Both the position numbers and the translations under genes were made by a program. From Planctomycetaceae bacterium UBA4732 (GTDB lineage Bacteria > Planctomycetota > Planctomycetia > Gemmatales > Gemmataceae): 20,882 nt of DNA. This document shows positions 7,155-14,439 of the stretch, piece after piece; positions within the stretch are counted from its first letter, which is position 1; each line of letters starts with the position of its first letter. Location of the stretch: assembly GCA_002404095.1 (NCBI GenBank), contig DHJA01000145.1:1-20882 (forward strand), read 5' to 3'. The notes under the pieces were generated by a model. The model made no database searches, had not been told where the DNA came from, and was given only the letters and a program-made list of their open reading frames with translations.

Positions 7155-8684
7155 CTATGCCCGGTGCATCAACTCACGCAAGGCGGGATACGTCGCCCGA
7201 TAGTGCGCGTAACCCTCTTCGTAGGCGGCGCGCGTCTCGGGACGCGGTTCCACCACTTCGGCGATCCGCACCATCTCTTTTGCCGCCTCGGCCAAATCGG
7301 CATAGCGTCCGGCGTGGACGGCGGCGACCAGCGCAGCTCCCAGCGCGCACGCTTCCGCCTCGCGCGGCAGGGCCATCGGCCGATTTAGCACGTCGGCGTG
7401 TATTTGTATCCACAAGCGGCTCTTTGCCCCGCCGCCGCCCGCGAACAGCCGACTGAGCGTGAAGCCGTGGCCTTGCAGGTCTTCGAGGATGTGCCGCGTA
7501 CCGTAGGCCGTCGCCTCATAGATGCTGCGGAAGACGTGGCCGGGGCCGTGCGCCAACGTCAGACCCCAGAACGCGCCGCGGCCGCGCGGGTCTTTCAGCG
7601 GACAACGATTGCCCTGCCAGTAGTCCAGGCAGACCAGGCCGTCGCTGCCCGGCGCGACCGCCGCCGCCTTCGCGTCCAGCACTTCGTAGACGTGACGGCC
7701 GGATTTGGCCGCTTCCGCTGTCTCGTTGCCGGCGAAGTGTCGCCGATACCAGTCCAGGATCGAGCCGGTCGCCGTCTGACCGCCCTCCAGAGTGTACGTC
7801 CCCTCGGTCACGGCGTCAGGGTAACAGCCGGACATGCCGCTGCCCAGCAATGGCGTCGCCGAGTTGGCGAGGTGGCACGTACTCGATCCCATAATCATCG
7901 CCAAGTCGCCGCGGCCGACCGCGCCCATGCCGAGCATTCCGAGGTAGGCGTCGATGCCGCCCTGCGCCACGGGCGTTCCCTGCCGCAACCCCAGGTCGGA
8001 CGCCGCCGCCGCCGACAAGCGCGCCTCGCCCTTGCCCAACGGCGTGATCCGCTCCGGCCATTTCTCCGGCAAGTCGTCGAGACCGACCTGACGCAGCAGA
8101 GCCGCGCTCCAGCCGCCGTCGGGACGGGCGTAATTCCACTTCACGGAGATATTATTGAGTGATAGAGTCCATTCGTCCGTCAGCCGGTGCATGAACCAGT
8201 CGGTGCATTCGACCACCCGGCCGGCCCGGCCGTAAACCTCCGGTTCATGCCGCTTCAGCCACAGCGCTTTCGGCAGCATCCATTCCGGTGACATGACGCC
8301 GGATACCCAGCGCAAAATCGGGTCTTTTGTGGCGCTGATCTCTTCGGCTTCACGGTAGGCGCGCTGGTCCATCCACAGCAGGGCGCGGCGCAATGGCGTA
8401 CCGTCGAGGTCGCAGGCGATCACGGTGCAGGCGGTGCAATCGAGTCCGATCCCGGCCACATCGTCGGGTCGGGCGCCGGCGCGAGCCAACGCCTCCGGCA
8501 CGGCGGCGCGGGCGGCGGCCCACCACTGATTGGCGTCTTGTTCGGCCCATGCGGGCTGCGGATGGAATGTGTCCAGCGGGGCGACGCCGAAGCCGCGACA
8601 GGCGCCGGCCTCGTCGAATAGGGCGGCGCGGACGCTTTGGGTGCCGACGTCGAGGCCGAGATAGAGGGGGCACGCGGTGCGCAT
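7155..8684 (-). CDS. FGGY-family pentulose kinase (xylulokinase/ribulokinase type)
   Basis: A 509-residue sugar kinase of the ASKHA fold. The N-terminal phosphate loop YLGLDVGTQSVRA is at residues 8-20. GLDCTACTVIACDLDG is at 80-95 and WMDQRA at 104-109. The likely catalytic base is Asp245 in GGIDAYLG. WQGNRCPLKDPRGRGAFWGL is at 356-375. The adenosine-binding FAGGGGAKSRLWIQIHADVL is at 414-433. FGGY kinases phosphorylate open-chain or pyranose sugars with ATP. The pattern points to a pentulose such as D-ribulose or D-xylulose, but specificity cannot be read reliably. The length is normal. The start is fixed because the fold begins at residue 8. No sugar isomerase or transporter gene flanks it. 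Confidence 0.9.
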   Translation of the reverse strand: MRTACPLYLGLDVGTQSVRAALFDEAGACRGFGVAPLDTFHPQPAWAEQDANQWWAAARAAVPEALARAGARPDDVAGIGLDCTACTVIACDLDGTPLRRALLWMDQRAYREAEEISATKDPILRWVSGVMSPEWMLPKALWLKRHEPEVYGRAGRVVECTDWFMHRLTDEWTLSLNNISVKWNYARPDGGWSAALLRQVGLDDLPEKWPERITPLGKGEARLSAAAASDLGLRQGTPVAQGGIDAYLGMLGMGAVGRGDLAMIMGSSTCHLANSATPLLGSGMSGCYPDAVTEGTYTLEGGQTATGSILDWYRRHFAGNETAEAAKSGRHVYEVLDAKAAAVAPGSDGLVCLDYWQGNRCPLKDPRGRGAFWGLTLAHGPGHVFRSIYEATAYGTRHILEDLQGHGFTLSRLFAGGGGAKSRLWIQIHADVLNRPMALPREAEACALGAALVAAVHAGRYADLAEAAKEMVRIAEVVEPRPETRAAYEEGYAHYRATYPALRELMHRA

Positions 8685-8700
8685 GGTATTTGCCTGGAGG

Positions 8701-8734
8701 CAAAAGAAGACAGGGCGCTGGGCGGCGCCCTGTC
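8701..8734 (-). terminator. Intrinsic terminator after the DUF1559-like gene
   Basis: On the minus strand a perfect 10-bp stem GACAGGGCGC/GCGCCCTGTC (8709-8734) with a 6-nt loop is followed at once by TCTTCTTTTG. This is a classical rho-independent layout. It sits 31 bp after the stop of the large zinc-ribbon gene and only 24 bp before the start codon of the kinase gene. A second small palindrome, TTTGCC-tcca-GGCAAA (8689-8704), lies between it and the kinase start. Confidence 0.72.
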
Positions 8735-8765
8735 GGGATGAACACGATTTACCGGAGCGCCAAAG

Positions 8766-11700
8766 TCAATTGGCCGTTAGTTTGAACGAGTCGAAGAATT
8801 TTTGGACGTCTTGGTCGGAAACTTTTTCTGGCGATCCGCCAGCCACAAGCTGATAAAGGCGATTCTTCACCAAATAAATTCGGCCTTTTATCCGGCCGTG
8901 GACCTCAGCATCCGCAGTAAACTCGCGCCCGGGGTTGCCGTCCAAAGTGACCTTGGTCACACCAGTGAGCTTTGCCCCCGGTACGCTCGCCAGCGCCGCA
9001 GATGGCGCCGCGTCGAGTTCGGCGTCCACTTTATTCGCCGCCAAAGCTGTGGGAGGATAGTCTGCATAGGATACCATGTAGACGCCGCTTTTGAGAATAT
9101 TCCCCGCCATATGGTTGTGTATGCTTATGTCGCCGACCGGCCCCTTTTGGGTCAACGGAACATCCTGAAACTCAAAAGGCGGCAATTGAATGCTAAAAGC
9201 ACCTTCCTTTGAGGTGTAGTCGCTCCAGCCCCTAGGCAAATCGGTTTTGCCAACCGTCGGAGCCGGCGCTTCAGGCACCGGAACCCCGGCGACGGGCGGC
9301 GCTTCGGCCTTCAACTCCGGCTGACCTTCGCCCGCCACAACCGGCGCGATCTTATCAAGGTTCTCGATCTTCTCGCCGCCCGCGATCAGGCACAGCGTTC
9401 GGAAGATTTTCGGATCAATGGTCTCCGGGATGAAGCGCACCTTGCCGTCGCCCATGACGGCGAACGTGCCGCGCTTGCCTTGGTACTCGGTGCAGACGAA
9501 CGGCTTCACCGCGTCCGGCCCCTCCGACACGCCGCGGACGGTGGCGCCGCCGCCGGCCAGCCAAGGCGTCGCCTCATTCGCCGGCGCCTGCAAGAGCGCG
9601 ATCGTCTTGTCGAGGCCGCGCTTCACATCGGCCGGCTTCGTCTCGCGGTTGTAGCCGAATATGCCGGCATTCGGGTTGCCGGGCGCGTAATCCGCGGCGT
9701 CCAGGCCGATGCCGGCCACGCCGACGTAATTCGTCGTCGCCACTTCGGGCGCCACTTTCGGGTAATGGACGAACGGCGGCGCCGTCTGATTGCCGCGGTT
9801 GAGGAATTGCGGGATCAAGACCCCAGCCACACTCAGGTTGTCCCCTTCATGCCAGGATTTCTGCGGATCAACGTGCAGACCTCGGTAGTCCCCGTCGCCA
9901 AGATACGGCAGCAACTCCGCCATCCAGCTCACGCGCTGGTCGGGCGCCCAGTCGGCGAACTGCTCGCCGTTCGTCCGACGATTGGCCGTGCCGCGCGGGA
10001 ATTGCCCAGTCGCCTTGACGTATTGCGTCAGGGCGCCCGCCAGTTCATGAATCCGGGATCGAGTAGACAGTAGGTCCGATTCGCCCTTGAGGTGAATCAT
10101 GACCTGCCCTAGCGCCTGTTCCGCTTCCTGGTACTTGGAGTCGTTTTGGAAGGGCAAAGCACCGGAAAGCGCTATAAGAGACTTGTCTACGTTCAAATTC
10201 AACGGCCCTTTGTTGGCCTCGGCCGGATTACCGCCCGGAAAACCAGGAAAGCCTTCTGTACCGGGCATGGGAAAACCACCGCCCGGGGGGGAGTTGGCAC
10301 TACCGCCGTAGCCAGGAGGAGGGCCAGAAGGAGTCAGGCCGCCCGCACCCGGCATGGGAAAGCCACCGGGCTGCGGGAAGCCGCCGGGCTGCGGGGCGCC
10401 GTTGGGGTTGTCACCGGAAAGGAGCGTGTTCAACTGTTTGATCTGAGGCTGGAACCCGCCTCCCATAGTTTTCGCCGCGCCGTCGTTGTTCAATTCCAGC
10501 GCGACGGCGCCGCCGAACTTCTCCTGGCTGAACACGCTCAAACTGAAGCCGATCATACGAACACCCAAGTCTTGGAGCTTGACTTCCTTTTGCTTGTCAA
10601 ACACCGGACCAAAGACGGGATCATCCGTTTGGACGCTCTTGACCTTGAGTTCGCTTATTAGGAGATCCTGAGCGTAGCGGCTGAAACTCTGCGCCAGCGG
10701 ATCCTTGGCGGGAAGAACGATGCTGAACAGGACAGGCTGATCGGACTTTTCGAGCTTGTCAAACAGCGCCTTCATGACGGGGTTGATGGTTAAGTACGAC
10801 CCGGCCGTGGCGGGCGCCGGGGCGGATGCGGGCGCCGCAGGCGCACCGCCCGGCGGCATCATTCCGGGCGGCATGGACATGCCTGGGGGCATGGACATGC
10901 CCGGCGGCATGGACGCGCCCGGCGGCATTCCAGCGGCCGGCGAACCAGCCGCCGCGGGCGGCGTCGCCGCCGACGTCGCCTCGGACAGCTCCTTCGGCTT
11001 GCCTTTGTCCGCCAGGAATTTGTCCATCGGCACGGGATCCGCGAAGACAAGCGTCTGGGCGTCGATAAGGCACACCCGGAAGTCGTCATGGGGCCGGTTG
11101 GCCTTGATGAGCAGGTTGCTCAGGCTGTCCAGGTCGCCCTTGACGGAATAGACGGCCATCCCGTTAACAGGCGGAAGGACTTCAAGACCCAAACCGGCGA
11201 TAAGATTTTCGCGATTGATGGGCTTCATGGTGTGTACTACCGTGAACACCCAATGTTTACTGTTGTTCAGAGCCGTCACCACGCGCTGAACGCCCTCTTT
11301 CGCGTTGGCGTCGTGCAAGGGAAAGCCGAAGGTGCTCTTAAAAGCGTTCTCGTTGTAGGCGCCGGCCGTTCCTAGAGCGGCGTCGCGGAAGCCGCTTCCG
11401 GACAGCTTGTCGATTTGGTAATTGAGGACGGTCTCCGAGTCGTTGGGCAGCAGGTTCGAGATGTTGGGGCCGTTCGACGCGGGGGCCGGCGCCTCTTTCT
11501 TGGCTTCGTCGCCTGGCGTCGGATCGGGCGCCGCCTGCGGCCCGGAACTACTGCCCCCGCCGCCTGACGAGGTGACGCCGCTGTCGCTTTTGGTCGAGCC
11601 GCCGAAGACGCCGAAAAAGAACATGGCGCCGAATGCCAGTAAACCTACCGCCAGGAGTCCCAGGATGCCGCCTATCATCACCGTCGTGGAGGCGCCGCTC

Positions 11701-12008
11701 TTTTTCTTCTGTGGGCGTTCGTCCTCCTCGTCCTCGTCTTCGTCGCGGCGCCGCAAGGCGGGCTTGGCCTTGCCCTTGGCCGCGGCGGGCTTGTTGGCTT
11801 GCACGGCGCCGTTGCTCTTTTTGATGTTCTTGGTCGGCGCGGGGGTGTCGGAGGAATCGTCGTCCTCCTCGTCCTCCGGCTTTTCCACTACAAAGCGGTA
11901 CTTGCACTTGGGGCAGTCGATCTTGCGGCCGACGAGCGCCGCGTCGCGGATCGGTACCATCGCTTCGCAGCTGGGACACTGCTGCTTGAAACTTGCTGTG
12001 GATGCCAT
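8766..12008 (-). CDS. Zinc-ribbon / membrane-anchored protein with DUF1559-like and PsbP/DcrB-like domains
   Basis: A 1080-residue modular protein. Residues 11-35 form an MJ0042-type zinc ribbon (Cys11, Cys14, Cys32, Cys35). Residues 43-104 are a highly charged Asp/Glu/Lys linker. Residues 111-136 are one membrane helix. A large region beyond it includes a MSMPPG repeat stretch (361-390) and a Gly/Pro-rich stretch (536-595). About 650-880 resembles DUF1559: WMAELLPYLGDGDYRGL, TNYVGVAGIGLDAADY and VMGDGKVRFIP. The last 155 residues (PRGWSDYTSKEGAFSIQLPP onward) look like the PsbP/DcrB-type domain. The topology would put the ribbon in the cytoplasm and the rest outside. The ATG at 12008 has GGAG about 8 nt upstream. 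A longer frame up to 12161 has no ribosome-binding site and is rejected. Function unknown. Confidence 0.85.
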   Translation of the reverse strand: MASTASFKQQCPSCEAMVPIRDAALVGRKIDCPKCKYRFVVEKPEDEEDDDSSDTPAPTKNIKKSNGAVQANKPAAAKGKAKPALRRRDEDEDEEDERPQKKKSGASTTVMIGGILGLLAVGLLAFGAMFFFGVFGGSTKSDSGVTSSGGGGSSSGPQAAPDPTPGDEAKKEAPAPASNGPNISNLLPNDSETVLNYQIDKLSGSGFRDAALGTAGAYNENAFKSTFGFPLHDANAKEGVQRVVTALNNSKHWVFTVVHTMKPINRENLIAGLGLEVLPPVNGMAVYSVKGDLDSLSNLLIKANRPHDDFRVCLIDAQTLVFADPVPMDKFLADKGKPKELSEATSAATPPAAAGSPAAGMPPGASMPPGMSMPPGMSMPPGMMPPGGAPAAPASAPAPATAGSYLTINPVMKALFDKLEKSDQPVLFSIVLPAKDPLAQSFSRYAQDLLISELKVKSVQTDDPVFGPVFDKQKEVKLQDLGVRMIGFSLSVFSQEKFGGAVALELNNDGAAKTMGGGFQPQIKQLNTLLSGDNPNGAPQPGGFPQPGGFPMPGAGGLTPSGPPPGYGGSANSPPGGGFPMPGTEGFPGFPGGNPAEANKGPLNLNVDKSLIALSGALPFQNDSKYQEAEQALGQVMIHLKGESDLLSTRSRIHELAGALTQYVKATGQFPRGTANRRTNGEQFADWAPDQRVSWMAELLPYLGDGDYRGLHVDPQKSWHEGDNLSVAGVLIPQFLNRGNQTAPPFVHYPKVAPEVATTNYVGVAGIGLDAADYAPGNPNAGIFGYNRETKPADVKRGLDKTIALLQAPANEATPWLAGGGATVRGVSEGPDAVKPFVCTEYQGKRGTFAVMGDGKVRFIPETIDPKIFRTLCLIAGGEKIENLDKIAPVVAGEGQPELKAEAPPVAGVPVPEAPAPTVGKTDLPRGWSDYTSKEGAFSIQLPPFEFQDVPLTQKGPVGDISIHNHMAGNILKSGVYMVSYADYPPTALAANKVDAELDAAPSAALASVPGAKLTGVTKVTLDGNPGREFTADAEVHGRIKGRIYLVKNRLYQLVAGGSPEKVSDQDVQKFFDSFKLTAN
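10867..10929. repeat. 18-bp tandem repeat inside the DUF1559-like gene
   Basis: Three 18-bp units of type GGCGGCATGGACATGCCC, then a partial fourth. On the coding strand they encode the six-residue repeat MSMPPG/ASMPPG. In-frame repeats of this size can change copy number by slippage, so the stretch may vary in length between strains. Confidence 0.8.
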
Positions 12009-12080
12009 GAGGAAATCTCCGCCGCGCCTTGCTATGTCACGGGAGCCGGTAAAGAGGCAACACTGGACGAAGCTCCCGCT

Positions 12081-12110
12081 ATCATAAACGATAGGTGGGT
12101 AAAGATGCAA
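12081..12110 (-). promoter_or_regulatory. Probable promoter of the DUF1559-like gene
   Basis: On the minus strand, TATGAT (12081-12086, 5/6) is preceded at 18 nt by TTGCAT (12105-12110, only 3/6 but with the key TTG). It lies about 73 bp upstream of the start codon. The -10 is overlapped by a small inverted repeat CTATC-N6-GATAG (12079-12094), which could be an operator. The rplM promoter also uses a TATGAT -10. Confidence 0.42.
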
Positions 12111-12178
12111 AGATGAAAATGGCGAAGGCGCGGATTTTTCGCCGCGAGCGACGGAAAGCATGGGGCGAACCTAGCCGC

Positions 12179-12187
12179 TGCTACAAT
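12179..12187 (+). promoter_or_regulatory. Extended -10 promoter of the MCE-sigma operon
   Basis: TGCTACAAT: a TGn extension followed by TACAAT (5/6). No good -35 is present, as is common for extended -10 promoters. Transcription would start near 12194 and give a leader of about 95 nt that contains the hairpin at 12227-12275. Confidence 0.45.
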
Positions 12188-12226
12188 ACAAGCGGTGGGG
12201 AAGCGAAGTATTGACGGGTGCGTTTC

Positions 12227-12275
12227 TACAAGCCCTGGGGTAAGGCGAAACCCTCGCTCGCGCGCAGGGCTTGTA
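12227..12275 (+). promoter_or_regulatory. Leader hairpin upstream of the MCE gene
   Basis: Perfect 11-bp inverted repeat TACAAGCCCTG / CAGGGCTTGTA with a 27-nt loop. It ends just before the AGGAG ribosome-binding site (12278-12282) of the MCE gene. It lies in the part of the reading frame upstream of the chosen start, which supports that this stretch is untranslated leader. A role in controlling translation is inference. Confidence 0.5.
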
Positions 12276-12289
12276 TGAGGAGACTTTCC

Positions 12290-13345
12290 GTGTCGCGTTC
12301 CTTATCGCGTTTCCAGGCGGTTGTGCTGGGCCTGATCGTGCTGACGGGCTTGGCGCTGGCCGGCGCCGGTCTGTTCTTGATCGGCGGCCGCGGCTGGTAC
12401 GGCGCCGACGCTTTCCACGTCCGCGCCGGCTTCCGCGAGATCCGCGGCGTCGAGGTCGGCACGCGCGTGCGTCTCAAGGGCATGGACGCCGGCGAAGTCG
12501 TGGCCGTGCTGTCGCCGGACCAACTCGATGATCCGGTGGTGCTGCGCTTGAAACTCAAGGGCGAATACCGTCGTCTGATCCGTCCCGACGCCGTGGTTCG
12601 CATCGAAAGCGATGGCCTTGTCGGCGGCAAGGTGCTGGAGATCAAGCCGGCGTCTACGCCTTCCGCCGTGCCGGGGGCCGACGACCTCGTAGCGGAAGAC
12701 CAGCTGCTTCAGGGAGATTCCAGCGATCTGATGGAGGAGGTAGGCGCCGCGCTGAACGGCATCCGCGATGGCAAAGGTTCGCTAGGCAAGTTTCTCACGG
12801 ACACCCAGGCGCATGACGCCTTTGTGGACATGATGCGCCAAGGAACCAAGGTGCTGGCAAAGAGCGAAGAGACCGCGACGGCGTTGCAGCAGGACGCGGA
12901 CGCGCTGAAACGGCTGCCAGTCGTGGGCGCGTATGTGGAAGATCCCGCCGCACTGTTACAACGCTATAAAAGCGAGCGACAAAGGCGTATTTTCAGCGCG
13001 AACGACCTGTTCGAGCCGGGCCGCGCCGTGCTGACCACGCAGGGAAGGCAAGACTTGGACGGTCTGGCGGGATGGCTAAAAGCTTTGAAGCGCCCCGGTT
13101 CGGATGTGGTGGTCGTCGCCTACGCCGACCCGCGTTCCGTCAACCCGCAAGCGGCGCGGGCCTTGACGCGGCAGGAGAGCGAGACGGTGTGCGACTATCT
13201 GAAAGCGAGGCAGGGCGTCCAGAAGATCGGCTGGTTCTCCACGCGCAAGGTGACGCCACTTGGTTTGGGCGTCGAACCGCCGCCAATGCCTGAATCCGAG
13301 TCGTTGCCGCCGGATCGTTTGGAGATTCAGATATTTACACCATGA
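12290..13345 (+). CDS. MCE (MlaD-like) protein with C-terminal OmpA-like domain
   Basis: A 351-residue envelope protein. One N-terminal membrane helix (residues about 9-32) is followed by an MCE domain (about 40-118, FHVRAGFREIRGVEVGTRV through GLVGGKVLEIKP). Next come a helical region with GKGSLGKFLTD (162-171), seen in many MCE proteins, and an OmpA-like domain (about 235-350, DLFEPGRAVLTTQGRQDLD). MCE proteins form rings or tubes that carry lipids across the periplasm. OmpA-like domains bind peptidoglycan. The usual permease and ATPase genes are not nearby. GTG at 12290 was chosen because AGGAG lies 7 nt before it. An earlier in-frame ATG at 12275 and GTG at 12218 overlap the leader hairpin and lack such a site. 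The stop overlaps the next gene by ATGA. Confidence 0.82.
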   Translation: MSRSLSRFQAVVLGLIVLTGLALAGAGLFLIGGRGWYGADAFHVRAGFREIRGVEVGTRVRLKGMDAGEVVAVLSPDQLDDPVVLRLKLKGEYRRLIRPDAVVRIESDGLVGGKVLEIKPASTPSAVPGADDLVAEDQLLQGDSSDLMEEVGAALNGIRDGKGSLGKFLTDTQAHDAFVDMMRQGTKVLAKSEETATALQQDADALKRLPVVGAYVEDPAALLQRYKSERQRRIFSANDLFEPGRAVLTTQGRQDLDGLAGWLKALKRPGSDVVVVAYADPRSVNPQAARALTRQESETVCDYLKARQGVQKIGWFSTRKVTPLGLGVEPPPMPESESLPPDRLEIQIFTP

Positions 13346-14253
13346 ATAGCGTCCAAACGACCCTGCTGTACCATTTTTGCCGGCTGCGTCTGCCGCAGAT
13401 GAAGCTGCCGGCCAACGTTTTCGAGCGTCACACGCTTCGCGCGTTCGAGATGTTTCGGGCCAAGCGCGCCAAGGAGGGCCAGGAAACGACGTGGGACGGC
13501 TTCATCGACAATGTGTACGCCCTCGACTGGCTCATCGCCTGCGCGTGCCTGGAAGGTTTGGAAGACGGCTGGCGCGCTTTATTTCACGCCCGCGCTAACC
13601 GCACCGACGCGCTGCTTGTGGACGCCCTACGAATGCGGGCGGTTCGGCTGTTTCCACGCGACGCGGAGCGCCAGGAGGAAGCCGTCGGCGAATTTTGGGG
13701 ATTTCTGATCGCCGGCGAACGCGACGGCTCGACGCCGGTGCTGGCGCGCTATGACGGCCAACGGCCGCTCGTACCGTGGCTTCTCCGCGTCTTCCAGAAT
13801 AAACACCTCTCCGACCTGCGCCATGACCACGGCCGCCGCGCCTTGCCCGAAGACGACCTCGACAATCGAGATTTGCCGTTTCCGTCCAACGGCGACGACC
13901 GATGGCATGAGGAGTTCCGTCAGGCGGCCCGCGAATGGTTTAACGACTTGCCCGACAGCGAAATCTTGATCCTCGGGTTGCGCTTGCGCTACCGTCTTAG
14001 CCAGCGCGAGGCGGCGACCGTCCTCGGCATCAACGAGGGCAACGTCTCGCGCCAAACCGCCAAGTTGCGCGACCGTTGCCTGGAGCGCATCGGCCAGCGT
14101 CTTCAGGAGCAAGGCTGGACGGGCGACGATCTGAGCGGCTACATCTTTAAGGAGATGGACACTCTGCTATTGGATGAACCGCGCCTTTCGGCCGACCGCT
14201 TGGCCGCGCTGCTGGCGGCGCGCGGCAAGAAAGCGGTTGTCCTTAGCCAATAA
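13342..14253 (+). CDS. Divergent sigma-70 family RNA polymerase sigma factor
   Basis: A 303-residue protein. Residues about 60-165 resemble sigma region 2 with a long N-terminal lead: PVLARYDGQRPLVPWLLRV then NKHLSDLRHDHGRR. Residues about 198-252 are a clear region 4: LPDSEILILGLRLRYRLSQ and the helix-turn-helix EAATVLGINEGNVSRQTAKL. About 50 residues follow that match nothing I recognise. It is larger and more divergent than the ECF factor at 1689-2297. The ATG overlaps the MCE gene's stop codon (ATGA), so the two are translated together and probably act in one circuit. No anti-sigma gene is adjacent. It could instead be a sigma-like DNA-binding regulator without full sigma activity. Confidence 0.78.
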   Translation: MNSVQTTLLYHFCRLRLPQMKLPANVFERHTLRAFEMFRAKRAKEGQETTWDGFIDNVYALDWLIACACLEGLEDGWRALFHARANRTDALLVDALRMRAVRLFPRDAERQEEAVGEFWGFLIAGERDGSTPVLARYDGQRPLVPWLLRVFQNKHLSDLRHDHGRRALPEDDLDNRDLPFPSNGDDRWHEEFRQAAREWFNDLPDSEILILGLRLRYRLSQREAATVLGINEGNVSRQTAKLRDRCLERIGQRLQEQGWTGDDLSGYIFKEMDTLLLDEPRLSADRLAALLAARGKKAVVLSQ

Positions 14254-14279
14254 TCTGTATACTCTGTCAAACCCCTTGG

Positions 14280-14413
14280 TCCTGGTTCCCACGCTCTGCG
14301 TGGGAACCCACGGGTGCGACGCTCTGCGTCGCGTCCGACTGGGTTCAATGTCTCGCGGGTTCGGGACGCAGAGCGTCCGGGCTGGGTTCCCACGCAAAGC
14401 GTGGGAACCAGGA
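14280..14413. repeat. Nested inverted repeats of the GTTCCCACGC...GCGTGGGAAC family
   Basis: The outer arms TCCTGGTTCCCACGC (14280-14294) and GCGTGGGAACCAGGA (14399-14413) are exact reverse complements. Each is itself the arm of a smaller hairpin (GTTCCCACGCTCTGCGTGGGAAC and a close relative with CAAAG). Between them are two more small palindromes, GCGACGCTCTGCGTCGC and GGACGCAGAGCGTCC. The whole 134-bp block fills most of the 186-bp gap between the sigma factor and sigma-54 activator genes. This motif is widespread in planctomycetes and some other bacteria as a REP-like element and often gives false protein predictions. Confidence 0.85.
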
Positions 14414-14439
14414 GAATACTGACTACTCTTTGGTGATGA

